This document shows positions 35,899-43,844 of a stretch of DNA of 64,000 bases, in pieces; the stretch's first letter is position 1, and each line of letters opens with the position of its first letter. Under the pieces are notes generated by a model. That model was given only the letters and a program-made list of their open reading frames with translations, searched no databases and was not told the origin of the DNA. Location of the stretch: positions 1,116,001 through 1,180,000 of the forward strand of contig NZ_AUKG01000002.1 of the NCBI RefSeq assembly GCF_000424625.1. The letters run 5' to 3'. Position numbers and translations under genes: made by a program. This DNA is from Conexibacter woesei Iso977N. GTDB lineage: Bacteria; Actinomycetota; Thermoleophilia; Solirubrobacterales; Solirubrobacteraceae.

Positions 35899-37653
35899 AT
35901 GAGCAGCCTCCGCTACGCGCTGGCCGCGCTGTTCGCGGCGTCGGTGGCGATGGCGGCGGTGATGGTCGCGCTCGTCGTGTCCTCCGACCACGAGAGCGCC
36001 AAGGGCGTCACCGCGGTCCTCGGGCCGTTCATCGGGCTGTCGTTCTGCGGGACCGGCGTGTTCGCGTGGATGCGGCGGCCGCACAACCGCTTCGGCGCGC
36101 TGATGACGGCGGTCGGGTTCGCGTGGTTCCTGGGCGGGTTGACCGAGGCCAACGACCCGTGGGTCTACACGCTCGGCGTCTACGTCGGGCCGTTGTACCT
36201 GGTGTTGGTCGGGCACATGCTGCTGGCGTTCCCGTCCGGGCGGCTGGAGACGCCGGCCGCGCAGTGGCTGGTGGCGATCGCCTACGTGACGGCGCTGGCC
36301 GTGCAGGTGCCGTTCTTCCTGCTGGGCGGGGACATCAGCGGCGACGACAACGCGCCCAGGAACGCGTGGGCGATCTGGGACAACCCGGACGGCGCGCAGG
36401 TCTTCGCGACGGTCGCGCAGCTCGTGGCCGCGGTGCTGATCGTGTGGCTGGCGGTGCTGCTGTGGCAGAAGCGCCGCGACGCGTCGGCGCCGCAGCGGCG
36501 CGCGATGGCCCCGGTGCTGTGGACGGGCTTCGTGCTGATGGTGACGCTGGCGGTCGCGGTCGCCGAGCAGCTGTTCGGGGCGTCGTCGCCGATCGTGGCG
36601 GGGCCGTCGCTGCCGGCGCTGGTGGCGTTCGCCGCGGTGCCGTGGGCGTTCGTGATCGGGCTGCTGCGGTCGCGGTACTCGCGGGCGGGCGCGGTCGGGG
36701 ACCTCGTCGAGCGGCTGAACGCGCAGGGCGCGGAGGGGGAGTCGCTGCGGGATGCGTTGAGCGAGGCGCTGGGCGATTCCTCGCTGGCTTTGGCGTTCTG
36801 GTCGCGCGGGTCGGAGCGGTACGTCGACCAGCACGGTCAGCCGGTCGACCTGCCGCCGGCCACGTCGCGGTCGCGCGCGGTCACGGAGATCGAGCGCGAG
36901 GCGGTCCCGGTGGCGGCGATCGTGCACGACGCCGCGCTGCTCGACGAGCCGGGGCTGGTCCGAGCGGCCGGTGCTGCGGCCGCGCTGGCGCTGGAGAACG
37001 AGCGCCTGGAGGCCGAGCTGAAGGCGCGCGTCGCCGAGCTGCAGGTCTCGCGCGCGAAGGTCATCGAGGTCGGGATGGCCGAGCGGCGGGCCCTGGAGCG
37101 CAACCTGCACGACGGCGCGCAGCAGCGGCTGGTCGCGCTGTCGCTGCAGTTGGGGCTGGCGAAGACGAAGCTGCGCGCCGATCCAGACGTGGCGGAGCGG
37201 ATCCTGGACGGCGCGCGCGTCGAGCTGGCGAGCGCGCTGGAGGAGCTCCGGGAGCTCGCGCGCGGCATCCACCCGGCGATCCTGACCGACCGCGGATTGG
37301 GCCCGGCGCTGGAGGCGCTGGCGTCCCGCGCGCCCGTTCCGGTGGAGGTCGACGCGGTGCCGGAGGGGCGGATGCCGACCGCGGTGGAGGCCGTCGCGTA
37401 CTTCGTCGTGGCCGAGTCGCTGACGAACATGGCCAAGTACGCGCACGCCGAATATGCGAGCGTCCGCGTTCTCAGAGAGAATGGCTACGCAGTGGTGGAG
37501 ATCGAGGACAACGGCATCGGCGGGGCGGACCCGTCGGCGGGGTCGGGGCTGCGAGGACTCGCAGACCGGCTCGCTGCTCTCGATGGAAGGCTGGAAGTCG
37601 ACTCCCCGCCGGGTGTCGGCACGACCGTAAGAGCGAGGATCCCGTGCGCGTAG
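35899..37653 (+). CDS. Membrane histidine kinase, NarL/DesK type (HisKA_3)
   Basis: 584 residues. About seven to eight membrane helices occupy residues 5-255 (for example FAASVAMAAVMVALVVS and AVPWAFVIGLLRS) without a large external domain, so sensing is likely within the membrane. A degenerate GAF-like segment (about 285-365) and a coiled coil follow. The phosphotransfer helix is ERRALERNLHDGAQQRLVAL with His404. The ATPase has VVAESLTNMAKYAHA (N box) and EIEDNGIGGADP with GSGLRGLADRLAAL. The downstream regulator overlaps by 10 bases and is the obvious partner. The signal is unknown. Confidence 0.93.
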   Translation: MSSLRYALAALFAASVAMAAVMVALVVSSDHESAKGVTAVLGPFIGLSFCGTGVFAWMRRPHNRFGALMTAVGFAWFLGGLTEANDPWVYTLGVYVGPLYLVLVGHMLLAFPSGRLETPAAQWLVAIAYVTALAVQVPFFLLGGDISGDDNAPRNAWAIWDNPDGAQVFATVAQLVAAVLIVWLAVLLWQKRRDASAPQRRAMAPVLWTGFVLMVTLAVAVAEQLFGASSPIVAGPSLPALVAFAAVPWAFVIGLLRSRYSRAGAVGDLVERLNAQGAEGESLRDALSEALGDSSLALAFWSRGSERYVDQHGQPVDLPPATSRSRAVTEIEREAVPVAAIVHDAALLDEPGLVRAAGAAAALALENERLEAELKARVAELQVSRAKVIEVGMAERRALERNLHDGAQQRLVALSLQLGLAKTKLRADPDVAERILDGARVELASALEELRELARGIHPAILTDRGLGPALEALASRAPVPVEVDAVPEGRMPTAVEAVAYFVVAESLTNMAKYAHAEYASVRVLRENGYAVVEIEDNGIGGADPSAGSGLRGLADRLAALDGRLEVDSPPGVGTTVRARIPCA

Positions 37654-38288
37654 CGCTCGCTGATGATTCCGTGCTGCTCCGCGAAGGACTCGCGGCGCTG
37701 CTCGAAAGCAAGGAGTTCGAAGTCGTCGCCCAGTCCGGGGACGCCGAGGACCTCTTGCGCAAGGTGGGGGCCCACAAGCCCGATGTCGCGATCGTCGACG
37801 TGCGGATGCCGCCGACGCACACCGACGAGGGGTTGAAGGCGGCGCTGGAGATCCGGGAGCGCTTCCCGGACACCGGCGTGCTCGTGCTGAGCGCCTACGT
37901 CGAGGAGACCTCCGCGCTGGAGCTGCTCTCCGACGACGCCGCCGGCATCGGCTACCTGCTCAAGGACCGCGTGAGCGACGTCGAGCGCTTCACCGAGGCG
38001 GTCCGCCGCGTCGGCGAGGGCGGCTCGGCGCTGGATCCCGAGGTGGTGTCCCGCCTGCTCGGCCGCCGCCGCCGCGAGGACCCGCTGGAGGCGTTGTCCC
38101 CGCGTGAGCGCGAGGTGTTGGGCTTGATGGCCGAAGGCCGCTCCAACCACGCGATCGCCGACGCCCTCGTCGTCACCGAGCGCGCCGTCGAGAAGCACGT
38201 CACCTCGATCTTCACGAAGCTCTCGCTTCCGCCCACGGTCGTGGACCACCGCCGCGTCCTGGCGGTCCTGGCCTACCTCCAGGCCTAG
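37644..38288 (+). CDS. LuxR/NarL-type response regulator
   Basis: 214-residue DNA-binding partner of the preceding kinase, starting at GTG 37644 inside the kinase gene. The receiver has ALADDSVLLREGL, the phospho-Asp in AIVDVRMPPTHTDEG and the Lys of GYLLKDRVSD. The GerE/LuxR HTH is ALSPREREVLGLMAEGRSNH, then ALVVTERAVEKHVTSIFTKL. Ends at 38288, six bases before a perfect hairpin. Target promoters are not evident; autoregulation is possible. Confidence 0.94.
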   Translation: MRVALADDSVLLREGLAALLESKEFEVVAQSGDAEDLLRKVGAHKPDVAIVDVRMPPTHTDEGLKAALEIRERFPDTGVLVLSAYVEETSALELLSDDAAGIGYLLKDRVSDVERFTEAVRRVGEGGSALDPEVVSRLLGRRRREDPLEALSPREREVLGLMAEGRSNHAIADALVVTERAVEKHVTSIFTKLSLPPTVVDHRRVLAVLAYLQA

Positions 38289-38293
38289 AACCC

Positions 38294-38315
38294 GGCGGCG
38301 CCTCGCGGCGCCGCC
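38294..38315 (+). terminator. Hairpin terminator after the two-component operon
   Basis: GGCGGCGCC, loop TCGC, GGCGCCGCC: a perfect 9-bp stem just after the response-regulator stop. It marks the end of the conserved block and the left border of the island that follows. Confidence 0.7.
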
Positions 38316-38325
38316 ACTCTCGCTA

Positions 38326-38384
38326 CACGTTCGCCGCCACTCGCGGCACACCAACCGCGGGTGTTGCGGTGCGCAGTCCGCAAC
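38326..38384 (+). repeat. 59-bp repeat copy A, left island border
   Basis: Begins CACGTTCGCC and ends GTCCGCAAC. It agrees at 52 of 59 positions (counted by eye) with copy B at 38461 and, in inverted orientation, with copy C at 45387. The bases after copy A (to about 38448) also resemble, inverted, those before copy C. Confidence 0.75.
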
Positions 38385-38460
38385 GCCTCGCAGCGTGGTC
38401 TCTGGAGAGTGGTCCTGGCGGGCGCCGCGACCCTCTCCGCTCTCCGCCCGTCCTTTGGCA

Positions 38461-38519
38461 CACGTTCGCCGTCACCCGCGGCACGCCAATCGCTGGCGTC
38501 GCGGTGCGCAGTCCGCAAC
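38461..38519 (+). repeat. 59-bp repeat copy B
   Basis: Direct copy of the unit at 38326, with the same length and the same CACGTTCGCC...GTCCGCAAC ends. The seven differences are spread between positions 12 and 40. The spacing of 135 bp suggests a duplicated longer unit. Confidence 0.75.
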
Positions 38520-38766
38520 CGCTTCGCGCCGTCGGTTCCAGAGCGTTGTCGCCAGCAGCACTGCCACCTCGGACCGCTCTCCGCGAGCCTGGCGATGGCG
38601 CACCCTCTGATGCGTCGCCGCATCTGCGGTCTGGTGCTACGACGGATGCCGAGGACCGTCCCGTATTCCTGCTGCTCTGCCTGTGCCCGCCACGGATACT
38701 CCAATCGACGACGGCGCTGTCTGCCGCCGGAGGTAGCCTGGCTCGTACTCGACTCAGTCACGCACC

Positions 38767-40959
38767 TTGCCGACGCTCCTGCACTTATCCGATATCCATC
38801 TCGCGCGTGTACGTAGCGAGGACGTCCTAGGGGACTACAAGGACGAATTCGTCCCGCTCGACGAACGACTCGGACGAGTGCAGATGCTCGAGGAAACGCT
38901 TGAGCGGCTGGCGACCGAGTTGGAACAGCCGCTTGACGCTCTAATCGTTTCAGGCGATATCACCGTCAGTGGTTCGCGCGATGGATACGAGCGGCTCGAA
39001 CCGCTACTCGAGAAGTTGGGCGCTCGCAGACCGCCTGTGGAGCGGACGTTGTTCGTTCCTGGCAACCACGACGTAACTTGGTACACGCCGCCCAGCTCAG
39101 CTTCTCGCTACGAGTTGTTCGAGGAGTTCATTAGCAGTCGCGGCTACGTTCGTCCGATCCTAGATGGAGTCGATCTCGACGAGAGCGGGGTGTGGCGTTC
39201 TGGTCGCGAGCATTGCCCGCTGATCATCGGGCCCGACGCGTCATATGTGGTTGCGGCGATCAACACCAGCAACTACTCCGGCTCGCGCGAACCACTTCTC
39301 GAAGTCGACGGAGTCGACTGGGACGCGCTTGAGGCTTCCCTCCCCGAGGAAGGCCGGAAGGAGCTGCTCCGTGTCTTAACCCGTGACGCGGCGCGCGTGG
39401 CTCCCTCGCAGTTGACGAACCTGCGCCGAGCGCTGGAGCAGGCTGACGTAGCGATTGCTGCCGACGGACACGACCCGCGACGAGCTGTGCGTATAGCTGT
39501 CCTCCACCATCAGCTCCTCCCTGTCTCTGCGACCGAAGAGCTGAAGTCGACCGAGGCCATCGTCAATCTCGGGCTGTTGCGCGCTTTCCTTCGAGATAAC
39601 CATTTCTCTGTGGTGATGCATGGGCACAAGCATGTCGGGGCGCTGTACTGGGACCACGTTGCGCAGGATCCGTCGACGCTCGACAACGAGCCTCATCGGA
39701 TGCTGGTGGTCTCGGGAGCCACGATTAACGGCCCGTCAGCGGAACAACACGAGGTTGCCCGGCTACTCGAGCTGGGGGGACCGAAGTCGGCCCCGCACTG
39801 CAACGTCATCTCTTTGAGCGGAGTAGTTGCCGGTGGAGACCTACGTCGCGGAGCTTCGAAGCGCGCACGACTGTGGCCGCAGGCGTCGCTTCCACCGAGT
39901 AGCAGACGACTTGGTCTGGACGTGATTCGCGGCGACGACCTCGACGATGCCTACGACCGGCTGATGAGCGAGTTCGACCTCCATCGCCCGCTTCAGGAAG
40001 TCAATCACGTGGTATGCGAGATCGCCGATATCTCCAAAGCGCCGTCGCCGCCCGAGCGATATCCGGAGCTACCGAACGTGCGACGCGAGGATCGCGATCG
40101 CTGGTTCGAAGATCTCGTCACGTGGTGGCAGGCGCCACGATCGATCCTGTCGAACGGCTTGCGCTTCACGCACGGCGGGCGCATCCACGAGTATGGGCTG
40201 ACGAAGATCCGTCAATTCGAGCACGCAGTCGAAGCTCTCGGCCAGAAGGAGACCTCAAGTCGCGCGGTGCTCGTCCTGGTAGATCCGCTCGAGGACGACC
40301 TTCGAAAGGCAGATCAGAAGTTCCCCGCGTTCTGCCTCGCGCAGCTTTTGATTCGCTCGACGCCACACGGCCGGCGCCTAGACTGCGTCGCCTACTTCCG
40401 CAAACAGGAGATGCGGTACTGGTGGCCAATCAACGTCGCCGAACTCGCATCGCTGCAGAAGAGGGCATGCTCCGAGCTACGCGGCTCGCACTATTCCGAC
40501 CTGGAGCCGGGGTTCTTGCGCACAATCTCGACAATGGCATTTGCCGGCACGACCGTGCCGCGTGTCGCCGTGCCCAAGATCGACCGGGCGGCAGACGAAG
40601 ACCTGGTGAAGCTCACCCTGCTAGCCGTAGCGGCGTCGACTCCTACGCTGAGCGGCCGAGAAGACTTGTTCGCTACGTGGAATGAGTTTGTGGATGATCT
40701 CGAGCCGCTCGACGCACGCGACCCCGACGGCGTCCCAGTGGCAGAGGCGGGACTTCGCAAGGTCATCGAGGCTCTTAGCCAGGTGTCTGGGGAAGCCGAG
40801 AGCGGCGAGCTCCAGCAGTCTCTTGACGCGCTACTCCAGCGGAACATTGCCTACACGGCCGCGCCTCAGACCGACGACCGCCACTCGGAATGGGTGGCTG
40901 GCGTGCGAAGCGACCTACAACGGATCCGACTAGCGCTAACCGCTGCCAGAGGAATCTGA
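38767..40959 (+). CDS. Calcineurin-like phosphoesterase fused to a thymidylate-synthase-like domain
   Basis: 730 residues from TTG 38767, the only start after the in-frame TAG at 38734. Residues 1-330 are a calcineurin-type metallophosphoesterase with all metal motifs: HLSDIHL (6-12), VSGDIT (61-66), VPGNHDVTW (97-105), VLHHQLLP (245-252) and MHGHKHVG (284-291). Residues about 430-600 align with thymidylate synthase: SSRAVLVLVDP, then FPAFCLAQLLI, then LDCVAYFRKQEMRYWWPINV with A559 onward. The Arg of YFR (545) and Asn of PIN (556) match TS. At the nucleophile position, five residues before Gln526, there is Ala521, not Cys. Predicted: hydrolase of nucleotide or nucleic acid with a pyrimidine-nucleotide-binding or altered TS domain. 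Confidence 0.78.
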   Translation: MPTLLHLSDIHLARVRSEDVLGDYKDEFVPLDERLGRVQMLEETLERLATELEQPLDALIVSGDITVSGSRDGYERLEPLLEKLGARRPPVERTLFVPGNHDVTWYTPPSSASRYELFEEFISSRGYVRPILDGVDLDESGVWRSGREHCPLIIGPDASYVVAAINTSNYSGSREPLLEVDGVDWDALEASLPEEGRKELLRVLTRDAARVAPSQLTNLRRALEQADVAIAADGHDPRRAVRIAVLHHQLLPVSATEELKSTEAIVNLGLLRAFLRDNHFSVVMHGHKHVGALYWDHVAQDPSTLDNEPHRMLVVSGATINGPSAEQHEVARLLELGGPKSAPHCNVISLSGVVAGGDLRRGASKRARLWPQASLPPSSRRLGLDVIRGDDLDDAYDRLMSEFDLHRPLQEVNHVVCEIADISKAPSPPERYPELPNVRREDRDRWFEDLVTWWQAPRSILSNGLRFTHGGRIHEYGLTKIRQFEHAVEALGQKETSSRAVLVLVDPLEDDLRKADQKFPAFCLAQLLIRSTPHGRRLDCVAYFRKQEMRYWWPINVAELASLQKRACSELRGSHYSDLEPGFLRTISTMAFAGTTVPRVAVPKIDRAADEDLVKLTLLAVAASTPTLSGREDLFATWNEFVDDLEPLDARDPDGVPVAEAGLRKVIEALSQVSGEAESGELQQSLDALLQRNIAYTAAPQTDDRHSEWVAGVRSDLQRIRLALTAARGI

Positions 40960-40960
40960 C

Positions 40961-41572
40961 ATGAACCAGACAGTGCACATCGACCCCCGTCCCGCCGCAG
41001 ATCGCTCGTCAGCGTGGGTAGCCGCCGCCGCAGACCTTGCTATCGCGGCAGCGGCAGTCTCGAACTTCTGTGACCACCTGGAGCACTGCGAGGCCAACGA
41101 ACGGGCGGACGTCGCGCAGGCTGCCCGTACTCTTCGTAACTTGGCGCTAGTCCTGGCGGAGGTCGAGGGCGTCAATCTAATCGAGCTCTATGGTGCCCGC
41201 CTGAACGCCATTGAACGACGTCATCCAATGAATCCCGTTGATGGGTTCATCGGAGGTGAACGCGTCCGAGATGCCGGCACGTGGGATGACCTGCAAGAGA
41301 TCCAGTGGAATCACGATCGTCTGTACCACCCGGACGTCGTAGGTCTAGCCAAGTTCGAGCAAGCGCGCCACTGCGCCCTGCACCTGGCGAAGCTCGCGGG
41401 TGCTGCAGCGACCGCGACGAGAGACCCTGATCAGCGGCCGGACTTCATCGATCGTCGGCTGCCCGACACGCTGCTGTTCGGTCTCAAATTGGCAACGCTA
41501 TTTGGTGAGCGTCTGCCGGCGGTACCGCTGGCGCTGGATCAAGCCCCCATTTCGGCGGATAGAACGGCGTAG
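40961..41572 (+). CDS. Uncharacterised helical protein of the island
   Basis: 203 residues, almost wholly helical by composition, cytoplasmic. Starts one base after the phosphoesterase stop, so the two are co-translated and probably act together. The most conserved-looking segment is EIQWNHDRLYHPDVVGLAKF then EQARHCALHLAKLAGA, with His and Asp residues that could bind metal. A MazG-like NTP-pyrophosphatase relation crossed my mind but the ExxE/ExxD pattern is not convincing. I do not recognise a family. Its last 89 bases overlap the end of the opposite operon. Confidence 0.7.
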   Translation: MNQTVHIDPRPAADRSSAWVAAAADLAIAAAAVSNFCDHLEHCEANERADVAQAARTLRNLALVLAEVEGVNLIELYGARLNAIERRHPMNPVDGFIGGERVRDAGTWDDLQEIQWNHDRLYHPDVVGLAKFEQARHCALHLAKLAGAAATATRDPDQRPDFIDRRLPDTLLFGLKLATLFGERLPAVPLALDQAPISADRTA

Positions 41573-42479
41573 GAAGCGCAGCGGTTGGCGCGAATCGCGC
41601 CTTGATTCGGGTGCGGTTGCTCTTGAGGTCCGGGAACGCGACCCGCGAGTACTTGTCCAACTCGCAAAACAGATTCTGGATGTCGATCGCTTGCAGCGGG
41701 CGGCCGTAGAGAGACTCGAAGTCGAGGTTCAGCCGCTCGAACTCTTCGGCTTGGCGATCGGCCATCCATCGGATGAGCCGGTCATCGTCCCACCCAACAG
41801 TGTCGACGAAGCATTTGGTGATTCCACGTTTCGCGCCCGGCCCCGCGACCGCGTGCTCGTTCTCGGAGAACGAGCAAAGCTCGCTGTAGTTAAGGTCGAT
41901 GGCAAGCTGATACGCCATGAATGGGCCGATCAAGGGATAGCTGGCGAGGAGGTCGTACAACTCACGTAGAGACTTGGCATTCGCAAGCGACTGAGGCAGG
42001 CCGCCAGGGCGTAGCATCAACTCAAGGAGGGCAAGATGATTGCGATGCTTCCGGTCGTGCCCGAAGGCGCGGTTCGCGCAGAGAATGAACGCGCCGGTGT
42101 AAAGCTTGCGCCCCCTGGAAAACGCGTCATCTAGGACGCGGCCGAACCCGTCCGAACGGAACGTCTCGACGGTCACGTCGCCGAGCGTGTCTACTAGTAA
42201 CTCCCATGTAGCTGGCTTGGAGAAGAGGCGGAACAGCACAATCCGCAGGACGTCGTCTTCGGCCGTGTAGTCGGCCCGCCCGTAGATGACCTCCCGAATC
42301 AGGTACTGCGAGACGCGATCACTTGCGCGATACGCGTTGCAGAACTTGTACTCCGCCAAGATCGGGTCCTCGGTCCATGGACCGGCATCGCCGGCGAGCC
42401 GACGGAAAAGGATTCGCTGCCGCTCGGCGGCGAGTCTCCAGTAGGCGTCAAGAACTTCCTGGCGAGGGACCGGCGGCAC
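41484..42479 (-). CDS. 5-hmdU DNA kinase helical-domain (aGPT-pyrophosphorylase-like) protein
   Basis: 331 residues from GTG 42479. The N-terminal signature YWRLAAERQRILFRRLAG, GPWTEDPILAEYKFCNAYRA and SDRVSQYLIREVIY matches what I know of the HMUDK_hel family (PF18723), tied to hypermodified thymine in phage DNA. LASYPLIGPFMAYQLAIDLN resembles a helix-hairpin-helix as in DNA glycosylases. FCELDKYSRVAF is a late family block. No P-loop kinase domain is attached. In phages such proteins act on 5-hydroxymethyl-dU in DNA; in a bacterium it may bind, modify or remove such bases. It is the last gene of a four-gene operon and overlaps SLATT by 32 bases. Confidence 0.68.
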   Translation of the reverse strand: MPPVPRQEVLDAYWRLAAERQRILFRRLAGDAGPWTEDPILAEYKFCNAYRASDRVSQYLIREVIYGRADYTAEDDVLRIVLFRLFSKPATWELLVDTLGDVTVETFRSDGFGRVLDDAFSRGRKLYTGAFILCANRAFGHDRKHRNHLALLELMLRPGGLPQSLANAKSLRELYDLLASYPLIGPFMAYQLAIDLNYSELCSFSENEHAVAGPGAKRGITKCFVDTVGWDDDRLIRWMADRQAEEFERLNLDFESLYGRPLQAIDIQNLFCELDKYSRVAFPDLKSNRTRIKARFAPTAALPTPFYPPKWGLDPAPAVPPADAHQIALPI

Positions 42480-43362
42480 CCAGCGAGCCTATCGCCCGCC
42501 GGCGAGCGAGCCACCGGGTGTGCTCGCGTGAAATTGCAGCCTCAGCGTCCGCAACGAACGTGGCCCAGGCCGTTTCGTCGTTCCTGACCGGCAGGTTATC
42601 GCGCACGAGCACCAGCTCGTGGGCGGTCGTGGCATAAGCCTCCGCAAGGCCCGAGTGGTCCTTTGATGCCAACCACGCGATTCCCGACGCAGCGGCCGCC
42701 GCCGCGAGGCCCATGAGATCGATTTGGATCACATCGGTAGCACGGAGAGTTGCAGCGAGGACCCCGGACGCTTGCAGTCCGAGCGTCGCGACCGCCCAGC
42801 GCCGGGCGAGAGTTTCGTTGTCCTTCGCCTTTTCGCTGTACCACTGCACCTGATCGAGTAGCCGATCCGAGTCATACACAGACCGACGTACGTCGAGTGA
42901 TTCGCTCCGGAGCGTTTTCATCCAGCCGGTCAGCTGACGCGCATCGGGCCGCGGCGCATCTTTCAGGCCAGCGTGTGAGTCGAGCAGATCGCGGAACCGC
43001 TTGGTCAAGCGGCGTTGTGCCTCTTCGTCATCACCTGACGTTGTGAAGGGTGTGCCGCCAACCGCGTATTGCCAGGTGAGCGTCTTGACCGATTCGGCAC
43101 CCGCTCGGGCGTCGTACCAGTCTCGTTCGGGACGATCCTTGACAAGGAGGAACTGGCAAGCAGCACCGGCGAGGAACGCGAGCAGCGCAATGATCGCGCC
43201 CCAGTCTGCTCCATCGCTCCCAGCGACGACTCCTGCGGCTGCTGCCACCACCCCCGCGAGTAGGCTGCCACGCGTCAGTCGCATCGTCCTGTTCTGAGCC
43301 GCTGTCGAGCACCGATCGAAGCTCAACTGGAGCGCCGGATATTCCGGCTCGTCGAATTTCAC
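42448..43362 (-). CDS. SLATT-type (DUF4231-like) membrane protein, candidate effector
   Basis: 304 residues from GTG 43362, which overlaps the TIR stop (GTGA). Two helices near the N-terminus (SLLAGVVAAAAGVVAGS and WGAIIALLAFLAGAACQFLL) are followed by the family-type stretch DWYDARAGAESVKTLTWQYA then VGGTPF. A second pair of helices lies at about 185-230 (AVATLGLQASGVLAA and DLMGLAAAAAASGIAWLAS), with cytosolic helices after each. This fits tandem SLATT modules. SLATT proteins are predicted pore-forming or membrane-disturbing effectors of nucleotide-signal immune systems (Burroughs and Aravind). Direct linkage to a TIR gene supports that. Channel activity is not proven for the family as a whole. 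Confidence 0.75.
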   Translation of the reverse strand: MKFDEPEYPALQLSFDRCSTAAQNRTMRLTRGSLLAGVVAAAAGVVAGSDGADWGAIIALLAFLAGAACQFLLVKDRPERDWYDARAGAESVKTLTWQYAVGGTPFTTSGDDEEAQRRLTKRFRDLLDSHAGLKDAPRPDARQLTGWMKTLRSESLDVRRSVYDSDRLLDQVQWYSEKAKDNETLARRWAVATLGLQASGVLAATLRATDVIQIDLMGLAAAAAASGIAWLASKDHSGLAEAYATTAHELVLVRDNLPVRNDETAWATFVADAEAAISREHTRWLARRRAIGSLGAAGPSPGSS

Positions 43363-43844
43363 GCTGCCCGACCACAGCCCGATGCTCCGCCAGCAGCGGA
43401 CCCACTGATCGCAGATCCGCGACCAGCTCTCAGCGCCGCTCGCTCGATCGCGTCCTCAAACGTCTCGACGTTGGAGGGACGGGTCCAGTCGATGATCTCG
43501 GCACCGTAGTCCTCCAGCCCCGCGGGGACCGTCGCGTCCTTATCGATCTTGATTCCGACGACGCCGTTCGGAGAATCCTTGGCGAGACTCCACTCGATCT
43601 CCTTGCGAACCCAATCGCTCTTGTGCGTGTCCTTGCCGATCAGCACCACGGTGACGCTGGTGTGCTTCTGCTGCTCGCGGATCTTCCGCCCGATGTATGC
43701 GTCATCGGTCGATGCCACAGGGTTCAATAAGTGACGCACCGAGTACTCCGCCTTCACGTGTGGCGAATGACGCATGAGGTCGAACCCCTTCGCTCTTCCG
43801 TGATCACGATGCTGGTACGACAGGAACACGCGACGAGTCATCAT
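43359..43844 (-). CDS. TIR-like (ThsB/MTH538-type) signalling protein
   Basis: 161 residues. ATG 43844 follows AGGAG and overlaps the previous stop (ATGA). Residues 4-12 RVFLSYQHR are the first TIR strand; GRKIREQQKHTSVTVVLIG is strand/helix 3-4 and SDWVRKEIEWSL (77-88) carries the conserved Trp and Glu of this family. GVVGIKID is the last core strand. The match is to the ThsB-type TIR-like domain (PF08937). In Thoeris, ThsB proteins turn NAD into cyclic ADP-ribose signals that trigger an effector. The usual effector ThsA is absent and a SLATT gene occupies its place. The last 20 residues are Gly/Ala rich and add nothing. Confidence 0.75.
   Translation of the reverse strand: MMTRRVFLSYQHRDHGRAKGFDLMRHSPHVKAEYSVRHLLNPVASTDDAYIGRKIREQQKHTSVTVVLIGKDTHKSDWVRKEIEWSLAKDSPNGVVGIKIDKDATVPAGLEDYGAEIIDWTRPSNVETFEDAIERAALRAGRGSAISGSAAGGASGCGRAA

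Larger units (their letters stand above)
38289..38766. other. 478-bp non-coding region with tandem and inverted repeats
   Basis: No credible gene on either strand. It contains a terminator hairpin, two direct copies of a 59-bp sequence spaced 135 bp, and further related GC-rich sequence to about 38600. The final 150 bases are less GC-rich, contain a stray GGAGGT at 38729-38734 and lead to the TTG start of the phosphoesterase gene. A promoter for that gene must lie here, but I cannot place it. Confidence 0.6.

Noticed and set aside
38326-38519. Two spaced repeats that could suggest a CRISPR array
   Set aside because: Only two copies, 59 bp long, diverged at seven positions and not spaced like spacers; no cas gene is present.
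43359-43844. Canonical Thoeris system
   Set aside because: A ThsB-like TIR is present but no ThsA with SIR2, Macro or SLOG domain is found; the neighbour is a SLATT-like protein.
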